Assembly: GCF_000239815.1 (NCBI RefSeq)
Contig: NZ_CAFK01000146.1
Location: 1-64,000, forward strand
Length of the DNA: 64,000 bases
Source: Bradyrhizobium sp. STM 3843
GTDB taxonomy: Bacteria; Pseudomonadota; Alphaproteobacteria; Rhizobiales; Xanthobacteraceae
Direction: 5' to 3'
The translations under genes and the position numbers were made by a program. Within the stretch, counting starts at the first letter, position 1, and each line of letters begins with the position of its first letter. The notes beneath the pieces were generated by a model that was not told the DNA's origin, ran no database searches, and saw only the letters and a program-made list of their open reading frames with translations. Of this stretch, positions 18,698 through 26,501 are shown piece after piece.

Positions 18698-20614
18698 ATG
18701 AACATGATGCTCCCCTCCGCCGTGTCGGCCACGCCGAACGGCACCACGCGCCCGCAGGTCCGCATCGTCATCGTCGGCCATGTCGACCACGGCAAATCCA
18801 CCCTGGTCGGCCGGCTCCTGCATGAGACCGGCAGCCTGCCCGAGGGCAAGCTGGAGATGCTTAAGGCGGTCAGCGCGCGGCGCGGCATGCCGTTCGAATG
18901 GTCGTTCCTGCTGGACGCGCTGCAGACCGAGCGCGACCAGGGCATCACCATCGACACCACGCAGATCCGCTTCCGCACCAATGCGCGCGACGTGGTGCTG
19001 ATCGATGCGCCCGGCCATGCCGAGTTCCTGCGCAACATGATCACCGGCGCCTCGCAGGCCGACGGCGCGGTCTTGATCATCGATGCGCTCGAAGGCGTCC
19101 GCGACCAGACCCGCCGCCACGGCTATCTGTTGCATCTGCTCGGCGTCCGCCAGGTCGCCGTCGTCGTCAACAAGATGGACCGCGTCGATTTCTCGGCCGC
19201 GCGCTTCAACGAGATCAAGGACGAGATCTCGGCGCATCTTGAAAGTCTCGGTGTGACGCCGGTGGCCGTGATCCCGATCTCGGCGCGCGACGGCGACGGC
19301 GTCGCCATCAGAACCTCGCGGATCGGCTGGTACAAGGGCCCGACCGTGGTCGAGGCGCTGGATGCGCTGGAGCCGGCGCGGCCGCTGGAAGCGTTGCCGC
19401 TACGGTTGCCCGTGCAGGCGATCTACAAGTTCGACGACCGCCGCATCATCGCCGGACGCATCGAGTCCGGCCAGCTTCGCGCCGGCGACGAGATCGTGAT
19501 CATGCCGGCCGGCAAGATCGCCAAGATCCGCAGCGTCGAGGGCTGGCCGGCGACGCCGGTGACAGTGCCGCAAGGCGCGGGCCGCGCGGTCGGCATCACG
19601 CTCGACCGCGAGCTGTTCATCGAGCGCGGCGACGTCATCGCTCATGTGGCCAAGGAGCCGCAGGCGACGCGGCGGCTGCATGCGCGCATCTTCTGGCTTC
19701 ACGATACCCCGCTCAAGAAGGGCGACAGCATCCTGGTGCGGCTCGGCACCCGCGAGACCCGCGCCAGCGTCATTGCGATCGAGAAGGCGATCGATCCCGG
19801 CGCGCTCGCGAGCGAAGAGACCGCAGTGGTCGGGCGCAACCATGTCGGCGAGATCGCGATCGCGCTGGCACAGCCGGTAGCGGCCGATGCCACCGCCGAG
19901 AACCCGCGCACCGGACGGCTGGTGATCGAGATCAATGGCCGCATCGCCGGCGGCGGCTTGGTGCTGTCGGTCGATGAAGGCAGACGCGCCACCCCGGTCG
20001 ACATCGTGCCGGTGGAATCGGCGCTGCAGCCGCAGGAGCGCGCCGAGCGCTTCCGCCACAAGGGCGCGGTGGTGTGGCTCACGGGCCTGCCCGGCGCCGG
20101 CAAATCCACGCTTGCTCGCGCGCTGGAGCGGCGGCTGTTCACCCGCGGCGGCGCGCCGGTGCTGCTCGACGGCGACACCCTGCGCGCCGGGCTGAACAAG
20201 GATCTCGGCTTCACGCCCGAGGATCGCGCCGAGAACATCCGCCGCCTCGCCGAGGTGGCAACGCATCTCGCCCGCAACGGCCATATCGCTGTTGTCGCGG
20301 CGGTGTCGCCCGCGCGCGAGGACCGCGCCGCGGCCCGGCGCATCGCCGGCGATCTGTTCCGCGAGGTCTATGTCGCCACACCCGCCGAGGTGTGCGAAAG
20401 CCGCGATCCGAAGGGGCACTATGCCAAGGCCCGCGCCGGGAGCCTGAAAGGCTTCACCGGCATCGGCAACGACTACGAGCCGCCGACCGACGCGGAGCTC
20501 GTGATCGACACCTCGGCCTGGCCGGTCGCCGAAGCCACCGACGCGATCGAGCGGCTGCTCGCTTCCACCAGCGTGCTGTTCGACGACATCGCGGATCTGG
20601 CGGCGAATATCTGA
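18698..20614 (+). CDS. cysNC: Bifunctional sulfate adenylyltransferase subunit 1 / APS kinase (CysN-CysC, NodQ-like)
   Basis: 638 aa fusion. Residues about 20-440 are an EF-Tu-like GTPase: P-loop [15 protein letters not shown], switch motif [16 protein letters not shown] base-recognition motif, then two beta-barrel domains. Residues about 450-638 are APS kinase with P-loop [16 protein letters not shown], the CysC motif [20 protein letters not shown] and [18 protein letters not shown]. Products are APS and then PAPS. In rhizobia such fusions also supply PAPS for sulfation of Nod factors and surface glycans. No nod genes are in the window. Confidence 0.95.
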   Translation: MNMMLPSAVSATPNGTTRPQVRIVIVGHVDHGKSTLVGRLLHETGSLPEGKLEMLKAVSARRGMPFEWSFLLDALQTERDQGITIDTTQIRFRTNARDVVLIDAPGHAEFLRNMITGASQADGAVLIIDALEGVRDQTRRHGYLLHLLGVRQVAVVVNKMDRVDFSAARFNEIKDEISAHLESLGVTPVAVIPISARDGDGVAIRTSRIGWYKGPTVVEALDALEPARPLEALPLRLPVQAIYKFDDRRIIAGRIESGQLRAGDEIVIMPAGKIAKIRSVEGWPATPVTVPQGAGRAVGITLDRELFIERGDVIAHVAKEPQATRRLHARIFWLHDTPLKKGDSILVRLGTRETRASVIAIEKAIDPGALASEETAVVGRNHVGEIAIALAQPVAADATAENPRTGRLVIEINGRIAGGGLVLSVDEGRRATPVDIVPVESALQPQERAERFRHKGAVVWLTGLPGAGKSTLARALERRLFTRGGAPVLLDGDTLRAGLNKDLGFTPEDRAENIRRLAEVATHLARNGHIAVVAAVSPAREDRAAARRIAGDLFREVYVATPAEVCESRDPKGHYAKARAGSLKGFTGIGNDYEPPTDAELVIDTSAWPVAEATDAIERLLASTSVLFDDIADLAANI

Positions 20615-20647
20615 CGGACGATTTCGATCTTCCGAATGCCCTCCACC

Positions 20648-20752
20648 GTCATCGCCCGCTTCAGGCGGGCGATCCAGTATTCCAGAAGCGGCTGTGTTTA
20701 ACTGAGACGTCTCGGCGTACTGGATGCCCCGCCTGCGCGGGGCATGACGGCG
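20648..20752. repeat. Paired hairpin repeat (GATCCAGTA...TACTGGAT type), copy 1
   Basis: A hairpin CATCGCCCGCTTCAGGCGGG then CGATCCAGTATTCCAGA is followed about 30 bp later by GGCGTACTGGATGCCCCGCC and TGCGCGGGGCATGACGG. GATCCAGTA and TACTGGAT form facing inner arms. A second copy with the same plan is at 26142-26246. It lies downstream of cysNC and may also help end that transcript. Confidence 0.7.
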
Positions 20753-20785
20753 TGCCCTGAGGATGCACGTCCGCAGAATCGGGCC

Positions 20786-22069
20786 TCACCCCGGAACCAG
20801 CGCGGTGTTGGCCTTCGGAATCGCCTGCAGCGTCTCCGCGGAAATCCCCAGATGCTGCGTAACCAGCTCAGGCGGAATGTGCGTGAGCCATTGGTTGAGC
20901 GAGATGTCCTGGTAACGCGAGGTCTTGAACATCTCGAGGAAGACCAGATCGGTATCGCCGGTGTTCTCGATGTAATGCCCGAGCGTCTGCGGAATGTAGC
21001 CGACGTCGCCGGGGTTGAAGTCGGCGGTGCGGGCCGCGGCGCGATTGAAGAACACGGTCATGCGGCCCTTCCCTGCGATGTAGTACTGCCATTCATTGGC
21101 GTTCGGATGCCAGTGCAGCTCGCGCATGCCGCCGGGTTTCACGGTGACATGCGCCATCGCGATGTTCTTTGAGGCCGGGAAATTCGTGGAATCGACGATC
21201 CGCACCTCGCCACCGCGGTTCGATTTCTGCGGCTGCATCCGCAGCATCCGAAAATCGAATGTCTCGGCACTACGCTGCCCGGAATTGATTGCGGCGCTAC
21301 GGTCCTGGTCCAATCCACCTGGGACGGCGGCCTGGAAAATATAACGCCCCTCCGACGGAATGGTCTTGAACGATGCCAGCGCGCTCTCGGTCACGCTCCA
21401 GTTCTTCGCCACTACATCCGGCGGCGTATGGATCATCCAGTCCGACAGCAGCGTGGTGTTGTCCTCCGAGAACTTGCCGTCATCGAACACCAGCAGGAAC
21501 TCGCAGCCGTCGGGGCCGAGGCCCTGCAGCGAATGCGGCACTCCGGTCGGGAAGTACCAAAGATCGCCGGCACTCACATCATCCACGAAGGTGCCGCCGT
21601 CGACATCGACCGCCGTGATCCGGCACTTGCCGTACAGCATGATTGCCCATTCGTCGGCCTCGTGCCAATGCAGCTCGCGGATGCCGCCGGCGGTCAGCCG
21701 CATGTTGACGCCGGCGATGTCCTTGGAGATCGGAAAGTCCTGGACATTCACCTGGCGCGACCAGCCGCCGTCCTGGACGCGACGGTGCATCATCGCAAAC
21801 GAGCTCCAGAAGGTCGGCGGCAGCGCATGGTCGGTCGGTGGCGGCAACACGCTGCTGGGGAAGAGCTGTTGAAGGGCGCGGTTCTGCGGCCCCGGATCGC
21901 TGGCGCTCTGCTGCGGCTCTGATCCTTGTGCATTGGCCTGCGCGGCGGCGCGTTCGCTGGCGAGCGCACCGGCCACCGCGGCCGTCGAGGCGCCGAGAAA
22001 CTTGCGTCGCGAGAGCAGGCTCCTGAATGCCGACCGCGCGGTCAGGACCGAAAAGGGTTGAGGGGCCAT
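20786..22069 (-). CDS. Tat-exported bicupin, oxalate decarboxylase family
   Basis: 427 aa from ATG 22069; the frame stays open to 22261 but the shorter start gives a twin-arginine signal (SRRKFLGASTAAVAGALAS). Two cupin domains each keep metal-ligand motifs: HWHEADEWAIMLYG with a later PHSLQGL, and HWHPNANEWQYYIAGKG with GHYIENTG. This is the Mn-binding arrangement of OxdC-type oxalate decarboxylases, and it predicts a periplasmic enzyme converting oxalate to formate and CO2. Oxidase or other bicupin activity cannot be excluded. A GGAAC-N16-TGTT sequence lies upstream on the same strand (22096-22120), one base off the EcfG promoter consensus. Confidence 0.85.
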   Translation of the reverse strand: MAPQPFSVLTARSAFRSLLSRRKFLGASTAAVAGALASERAAAQANAQGSEPQQSASDPGPQNRALQQLFPSSVLPPPTDHALPPTFWSSFAMMHRRVQDGGWSRQVNVQDFPISKDIAGVNMRLTAGGIRELHWHEADEWAIMLYGKCRITAVDVDGGTFVDDVSAGDLWYFPTGVPHSLQGLGPDGCEFLLVFDDGKFSEDNTTLLSDWMIHTPPDVVAKNWSVTESALASFKTIPSEGRYIFQAAVPGGLDQDRSAAINSGQRSAETFDFRMLRMQPQKSNRGGEVRIVDSTNFPASKNIAMAHVTVKPGGMRELHWHPNANEWQYYIAGKGRMTVFFNRAAARTADFNPGDVGYIPQTLGHYIENTGDTDLVFLEMFKTSRYQDISLNQWLTHIPPELVTQHLGISAETLQAIPKANTALVPG

Positions 22070-22315
22070 GGATGCCTCCGCTTCGACCCGGCATGAACAG
22101 CGCGCGCGGGGAAGCGTTCCTGTTGCGGTTTGTCGGCCGTCCTTCAATTCTTCGTATCTGGTCGGCCTCCGATCAGCGGCCGTAGCCCGTCGATCGACGA
22201 TGCAAACGCAAGGCGCCTTGTCGTCCTGTAGAGCCGCGATACCCGCCTCGACCGCATACATTCACTTGCACAACTACTTTTCGGCAGTGACAATGGGGAA
22301 ACAGGTCGCTGGGCG

Positions 22316-23092
22316 GTGACGATGGCTACCATAGCGTTTTGGGCACGATTGATGGTCGCGATGACCATCGTGGTCGAAGCGGGTACGGCCGTGGCGCAGC
22401 CTGCCACGACGCCACCGATTGCCGAGTTCGGGGCGCTGCCCGATGCCATGATCTTCTACGTCGCACACGGTCAGCCTGACGCCTGCGGTCGCGGCTGCGC
22501 CGACTGGATCGCGGCCGAAGGCACGATCCAGTTCGACACTTTCAAACGGCTGATCGCGATCCTCGACCGCCAGTCCGGACACAAGCTGCCGGTCGTCATC
22601 AACGTGCACACCGAATCCAACCTCAGCGTCGCCGTGAGCCTCGGCCGCATCCTGCGCGACCGCGGCATCGATGCCAGCGTCGGCCGAACGGTGGTCGCAG
22701 CCTGCGGCGACAAATCGCAAGCCGATTGCCTGGTGCTGAAGCGCTCGGGCGGCGCGCTCGATGCGAGCATCGATGCCGCCAATTTCGAATGCAACATCGG
22801 CTGTGTGCTGATGCTGGCCGGCGGCGTGCGTCGCATGCTGCCGCCGGATGTGAACGTGCTTCTTGTCGGCATGGAGATCCACAACCGGCTCGCGCCGAAT
22901 GTCTCTGCCGAGCATCGCGCCGGTCTGACCGCGCATTACGGCGAGCAGTTCCGGCTCTATCTGCGCGAAATGGGCGTCGACCCCACCCTGCTCGACATCG
23001 TCGATCGCAACTGGGCCGACCGCAGACGGCCCACCGAGGTGCCGCCGTCCGCATGGCTCAAGCTCGGCCTCATCACCTCGGGCGCGCTCTAG
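22316..23092 (+). CDS. Secreted ClpP-fold-like (COG3904-type) protein
   Basis: 258 aa with a signal peptide (hydrophobic residues about 5-25, AQP cleavage region). ATG 22322 is an alternative to GTG 22316. The core resembles periplasmic ClpP/crotonase-like COG3904 proteins: NVHTESNLSVAVSLGRILRD replaces the usual substrate strand, ECNIGCVLMLAGGVRRML occupies the place of the CxSACxLxxxGG motif, and MEIHNR that of the conserved His. The serine expected at the active site reads as Gly (CNIGC), so catalysis by the usual mechanism is doubtful. The family call is by pattern only. It is divergent from the bicupin gene. Confidence 0.55.
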   Translation: MTMATIAFWARLMVAMTIVVEAGTAVAQPATTPPIAEFGALPDAMIFYVAHGQPDACGRGCADWIAAEGTIQFDTFKRLIAILDRQSGHKLPVVINVHTESNLSVAVSLGRILRDRGIDASVGRTVVAACGDKSQADCLVLKRSGGALDASIDAANFECNIGCVLMLAGGVRRMLPPDVNVLLVGMEIHNRLAPNVSAEHRAGLTAHYGEQFRLYLREMGVDPTLLDIVDRNWADRRRPTEVPPSAWLKLGLITSGAL

Positions 23093-23100
23093 GACCGTGC

Positions 23101-23162
23101 AGCCCGGATGAGCGACAGCGACGTCGGGGTCCCCGCGTATCGCTTGCGCTCAGGCGGGCGAC
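23101..23162. repeat. AGCCCGGATGAGCG repeat, copy 1
   Basis: Reads AGCCCGGATGAGCGACAGCG then ACGTCGGGG, followed by CCCGCGTATCGCTTGCGCTC then AGGCGGGC. Facing arms (GAGCGACAGCGA / TCGCTTGCGCTC) make an imperfect hairpin. Near-identical to 24805-24868. Confidence 0.7.
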
Positions 23163-23171
23163 TCGGGCCGG

Positions 23172-23657
23172 TCAAATCGAGCCATTCAGCCCGACGGACA
23201 GATAGGTCTCGACATCCGGACCGGCCGGATTCGCCAGAACGTAGTCCAGCCAGGCCTGCCGTTCGAAGGTCTGCACCGCCAGTTCCCAGACGCAAGGGCC
23301 GTAATGCTCTGCGCTGACATCCATGAAGCGGGTCGGATCGGTGAGCGGCGCACGGAAGTGATGATGGCGCAGAATGTCGCAATCTTCCCAGCGGTCGATC
23401 AGGAGCCAGACACCGGCTTCACCGACATGGATGATGAGAAAGGCGATGTTGCTGTCCAGCTCGGTTTCCGGCAACTCCCGGAGCACCGACGCACTCGTGT
23501 CCCACGCGGCTTCGATGATATCCGGGACGTCCGACGCGACACCGCTGACGGTGATGGCATTGATCTTGACGCGCCATCGGCCGCAGGCCCGCGCTCCCAG
23601 GAACGTGACCATGCGCGGTCGGTACTGATAAGCGGCCAGACGTTGAAGATGCTGCAT
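23172..23657 (-). CDS. Hypothetical protein
   Basis: 161 aa soluble protein, no signal peptide or membrane segment. Features: a hydrophobic strand pattern (IAFLIIHVGEAGVWLLIDRW), a histidine run (LRHHHFRA) and a Trp-rich C-terminal half (CVWELAVQTFERQAWLDYVL). The codon pattern matches its neighbours. I do not recognise the family. It is flanked by a repeat on one side and a divergent membrane-protein gene on the other. Confidence 0.6.
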   Translation of the reverse strand: MQHLQRLAAYQYRPRMVTFLGARACGRWRVKINAITVSGVASDVPDIIEAAWDTSASVLRELPETELDSNIAFLIIHVGEAGVWLLIDRWEDCDILRHHHFRAPLTDPTRFMDVSAEHYGPCVWELAVQTFERQAWLDYVLANPAGPDVETYLSVGLNGSI

Positions 23658-23753
23658 GTATTCAATTCATCCCGAGTATCCGCACCACTTCCGCAGGCGC
23701 CGATGCATGCTATAGTACCTCACACCTGCACGCCATCGACTGCGGAGCCTCCG

Positions 23754-24218
23754 ATGTGGAAGGCGCTTTGGAAGGAATGGACCATCGACAAACCCGCTCT
23801 CCTGGGTGATTGGCTGTGGGAAGTTCTGGTCGTGCAGCTCGCCGCCTTGCTGGACCGGCTGACACTAAGGAAGGTGATCGCGTTCTTGCCGGTCATCGTC
23901 GTTGTTCTCGCGTACCATCACCAGATCCCACTTCCGCCCGAATTGATGCTGGTCGGCGATGTCCTGGCCTATATCGATATTGTCTCGGTCCTGCTCCTGC
24001 TCGGCATCCTGAGCCGCGTTACGACGATCCTGTTCCTCATCAAGCAGGCAACCGCACGGATCGCAGGATTCACGAGCCGTCTTGCGACTGCGGCTGGTCG
24101 GCTGGATTTGCGGCACCGGCGCGAGAGCGGCGCGAGAATTCGGAAGCGGCTGCCCGATCGCTCCGGCAATGACAGCGATGACGAACCTATCATGGCGGGC
24201 GGTCTCGCTTGGGCTTAG
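23754..24218 (+). CDS. Hypothetical small membrane protein
   Basis: 154 aa from ATG 23754 (MWKALWKEWTIDKPALLGDW). The frame is open far upstream but overlaps the opposite-strand gene at 23172-23657, and this start follows a GGAG site (23743-23746). Two hydrophobic segments (about residues 39-55 and 65-95) are followed by a basic C-terminal tail rich in Arg. No family recognised. The C-terminal portion past residue 120 is low complexity and may be poorly conserved. Confidence 0.5.
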   Translation: MWKALWKEWTIDKPALLGDWLWEVLVVQLAALLDRLTLRKVIAFLPVIVVVLAYHHQIPLPPELMLVGDVLAYIDIVSVLLLLGILSRVTTILFLIKQATARIAGFTSRLATAAGRLDLRHRRESGARIRKRLPDRSGNDSDDEPIMAGGLAWA

Positions 24219-24426
24219 TACGCGAGGTGGGCAAAGCTTAGCGCCGCGCCCACCACTCCGATTTCTACAACAAGGATGGTGAGCTTTCGCCCTTCCGTCC
24301 ACGGCGGACAGTGTTACGCGCTGATTTTGACAGACCGATCGGATAGCAGGCAGAGCCGAGACAAGCCTCCGCTGAGCGCGTGCCGCAGCTTCCCAACAAG
24401 CTTGTCGCACGGAAAGGGAGATCGAG

Positions 24427-24807
24427 ATGAATGATCGAACGGTGCGGGCAGCGCTCGAACGTCATTGGGACGCCTCCGACGCCAGCGACTTCGAGGTCGA
24501 ACATGAAATCTACCACGCCGATGCCGTGCTTGATTATCCGCAATCGGGCGAGCGCATCCGCGGCCGACGCAACATCCAGGAGAGCCGGACGATCCAGCCG
24601 AACAAGAAGCATTTCAAGGTCCGGCGAATGATCGGCAACGGTGATCTCTGGATCACCGAGTTCGTCCTTACCTATGACGGCAGGCCCTCCTACACCGTCA
24701 GTATCATGGAATTCCGCGACGGGCTCGTGGTCCACGAAACCCAATATTTCGCCGACCCGTTCGAGCCCGCGCCCTCGCGCGCGCATCTTGTCGAGCGGCT
24801 GGCGTAG
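24427..24807 (+). CDS. NTF2-like / SnoaL-like domain protein
   Basis: 126 aa from ATG 24427, with AAGGGAG 10 bp upstream. The pattern is NTF2-like: ALERHWDASDASDFEVEHEI, YHADAVLDYPQSGERIRGRR and the strand-rich WITEFVLTYDGRPSYTVSIM then EFRDGLVVHETQYFADPFEP. The cone-shaped fold is used by small ketosteroid-isomerase-like enzymes and binding proteins; the substrate is unknown. The gene is isolated and flanked by repeats. Confidence 0.8.
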   Translation: MNDRTVRAALERHWDASDASDFEVEHEIYHADAVLDYPQSGERIRGRRNIQESRTIQPNKKHFKVRRMIGNGDLWITEFVLTYDGRPSYTVSIMEFRDGLVVHETQYFADPFEPAPSRAHLVERLA

Positions 24808-24868
24808 CCCGGATGAGCGAAAGCGATATCCGGGGCCCCCGCGTATCGCTTACGCTCACGCGGGCTAC
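24805..24868. repeat. AGCCCGGATGAGCG repeat, copy 2
   Basis: Reads TAGCCCGGATGAGCGAAAGC then GATATCCGGGG, then CCCGCGTATCGCTTACGCTC then ACGCGGGCTA. The outer arms TAGCCCG / CGGGCTA and inner arms GAGCGAAAGCGAT / ATCGCTTACGCTC pair. It begins within the stop codon region of the NTF2-like gene. Confidence 0.72.
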
Positions 24869-24882
24869 GCTGATGAATCCAC

Positions 24883-25383
24883 CTACGGAGCTTGGATGAT
24901 GCCGGAAAGCGTTGCTTTGCTTAGAAACTCGCTTAGCGAGTCGCTCACTCGTTCAATACGGTCGATTGGATATTGCCCACAGCCGGCAAAGTCATGCGGC
25001 ACCCGCACCAGGGGCGGATCGTCCGTCGCCTCTAGCAAATCCAGAAAATACGGATCGCCCGATCCCTCGGCACAGGCACCGATCGGAAAATATCCAAGTG
25101 ATACGACTGACGCACCGGGCTCACATTCGGTTGCTTCCGACACGATCTGCACCGGTGTGAGCCATTGAACCTCGGCGCCGACGTTTGACTTGTCTACGCT
25201 TGCGTCCAGCGAAAAGCACATCCCCGCCAGTCTGTTTCCGTTTAGCATAGTGACCAGCCAGTCGGGCAGAAGCCTTGGATTGAAGCGTGATCTCAGCAGA
25301 CGAATATCGTCCTCCGTCGCTTCAGCTCCGCAAAGATCTCGAGCGATCTGTTTCAAGACGACGTCGAGCACCATCGAATCCAT
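24883..25383 (-). CDS. SMI1/KNR4 (SUKH)-like protein, possible orphan immunity protein
   Basis: 166 aa soluble protein (ATG 25383; 25374 is an alternative). Segments LLPDWLVTMLNGNRLAGMCF, then VVSLGYFPIGACAEGSGDPY and FLDLLEATDDPPLVRVPHDF follow the SUKH plan, in which a W-x-IG-x-D pattern precedes a ligand-binding strand. SUKH proteins often neutralise polymorphic toxins, but no toxin gene is adjacent. The assignment is by pattern and could be wrong. Confidence 0.55.
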   Translation of the reverse strand: MDSMVLDVVLKQIARDLCGAEATEDDIRLLRSRFNPRLLPDWLVTMLNGNRLAGMCFSLDASVDKSNVGAEVQWLTPVQIVSEATECEPGASVVSLGYFPIGACAEGSGDPYFLDLLEATDDPPLVRVPHDFAGCGQYPIDRIERVSDSLSEFLSKATLSGIIQAP

Positions 25384-25446
25384 GTCGAGCAGATCAGCGA
25401 GCCATCGTTACGTCGACGGCTGGGACGGAGCGAAAGAACGCCGCTG

Positions 25447-25902
25447 ATAGGAATATAAGCGAGACGACCTGACGGGCAAATCGGTTGGTCGTTGGATGGC
25501 CAATTTATAGACCGCACCCACATCCAAGGTAGCGGAGCCGGGTAATTCGCCTGCGCCGAAAAGCCGATTTCACCAGCCACATCAAGCTGATTTGCCCTGT
25601 CCAGACGCCGACGCAAAAATATTCTGCTTTCGCATTTTCAGAAATCGATGTTCACTCCCTCCATCCCGTGCTCGCGAGAGGGGCGCTTCGCGATCGTCAC
25701 GAAACGTTGAGCGCGGGATGCGGTGGGCGCGTCGGGTTGCAGCGTGAGTGATCATGCCGACGAGCAATCTCGATGCGCACGGCGAAATCGTGTGGTCCTG
25801 GCATCCCGGTGCTGGTGCCTGCGCAATGCCGTCAGGCATTGTCGCAAACGGGGGCAATCAAGCCGGTCCCCGGGGAGATCACGTATAAGCCGTAAAGCCA
25901 TC
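25447..25902. other. Non-coding stretch leading into a structured element
   Basis: No credible gene on either strand from 25384 to 26501; the longest open frames are short and compositionally odd. From about 25615 the sequence (TTCTGCTTTCGCATTTTCAG onward, through GATCACGTATAAGCCGTAAA at 25877-25896) runs into the hairpin at 25903 and looks like one multi-part repeat unit, from memory of similar Bradyrhizobium intergenic sequences. I could not verify copy number. Confidence 0.4.
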
Positions 25903-26008
25903 GCGCAGGGAAGGCCGGTTGTCCGGCTCGTACCTGTGGTGACTGCCGCCTGCTTTCTTTTCTGCAGGCGGGCCACGGGTGTGAGCTAACACCCGGCCTT
26001 CCCTGCGC
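25903..26008. repeat. Long structured hairpin element with 16-bp perfect outer stem
   Basis: GCGCAGGGAAGGCCGG (25903-25918) pairs perfectly with CCGGCCTTCCCTGCGC (25993-26008). Inside, ACCTGTGG (25932-25939) pairs with CCACGGGT (25973-25980, one G-U) and CCGCCTGC (25946-25953) pairs with GCAGGCGG (25964-25971) around a T-rich loop. The result is a single long interrupted stem of about 106 nt. It carries no ORF and no terminator U-tract on either strand. Confidence 0.75.
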
Positions 26009-26141
26009 CCTCTTCCATTGGAGGGCGGATCGTCCGCAAAGCTCGGGCGCGGAACGCGCCGCGAGAACGAAGCCGCGTCAGTTGAGACGGCGTGAGCCTT
26101 AGGTCATGAGCATGAGTCGGAACACACTCTCCGCACTCTCA

Positions 26142-26246
26142 TCGTCATCGCCCGGCTCCGACCGGGCGATCCAGTATTCCAGAGACGGCGGTGAGTCCTC
26201 GAAAGGCCGCGGCGTACTGGATCACCCGCCTGCGGGGGTGATGACG
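26142..26246. repeat. Paired hairpin repeat (GATCCAGTA...TACTGGAT type), copy 2
   Basis: CGTCATCGCCCGGCTCCGAC then CGGGCGATCCAGTATTCCAG, and after about 30 bp GGCGTACTGGATCACCCGCC then TGCGGGGGTGATGACG. Same plan and same inner facing arms as 20648-20752. Confidence 0.72.
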
Positions 26247-26424
26247 CCTGTCGTCATAGGATCAGGCTTGAGCGCGGCGACCATTGGCCCACCCTGTCCC
26301 CATGATGCTCCCCATGACGCGGGATCATCATCACCGCCTGCCGGCCGGAGCGCCTCCCAGACCATATGCGACACCCCTGCCCCCTTTCCCCGCCCCCCTC
26401 TTTAGCGCTAAATGCACCGCACAC

Positions 26425-26446
26425 ACCGCCCGGGAGGCGGTTTTTT
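26425..26446 (+). terminator. Terminator-like hairpin in the glcB leader
   Basis: ACCGCC (26425-26430), loop CGGGA, GGCGGT (26436-26441), followed by a T run to 26446. This is a compact intrinsic terminator on the coding strand, 56 bp before the malate synthase ATG, with no gene ending upstream of it. It either ends a short leader RNA (attenuation) or a small transcript from the preceding 200 bp. Confidence 0.6.
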
Positions 26447-26501
26447 CAGCATGCCCAATTCGCGCGCAACGCCGCGCCTCTCAGAGAGAAAACGTCTGAT
26501 C

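Noticed and set aside
25903..26008. tRNA or tmRNA gene suggested by the stem-loop layout
   Set aside because: No T-loop GTTCGANNC box, no CCA end and the wrong stem lengths; it is one long hairpin.
20648..26246. CRISPR array from repeated palindromes
   Set aside because: The repeats are dispersed, in two copies about 5.5 kb apart, with no regular spacers and no cas genes.
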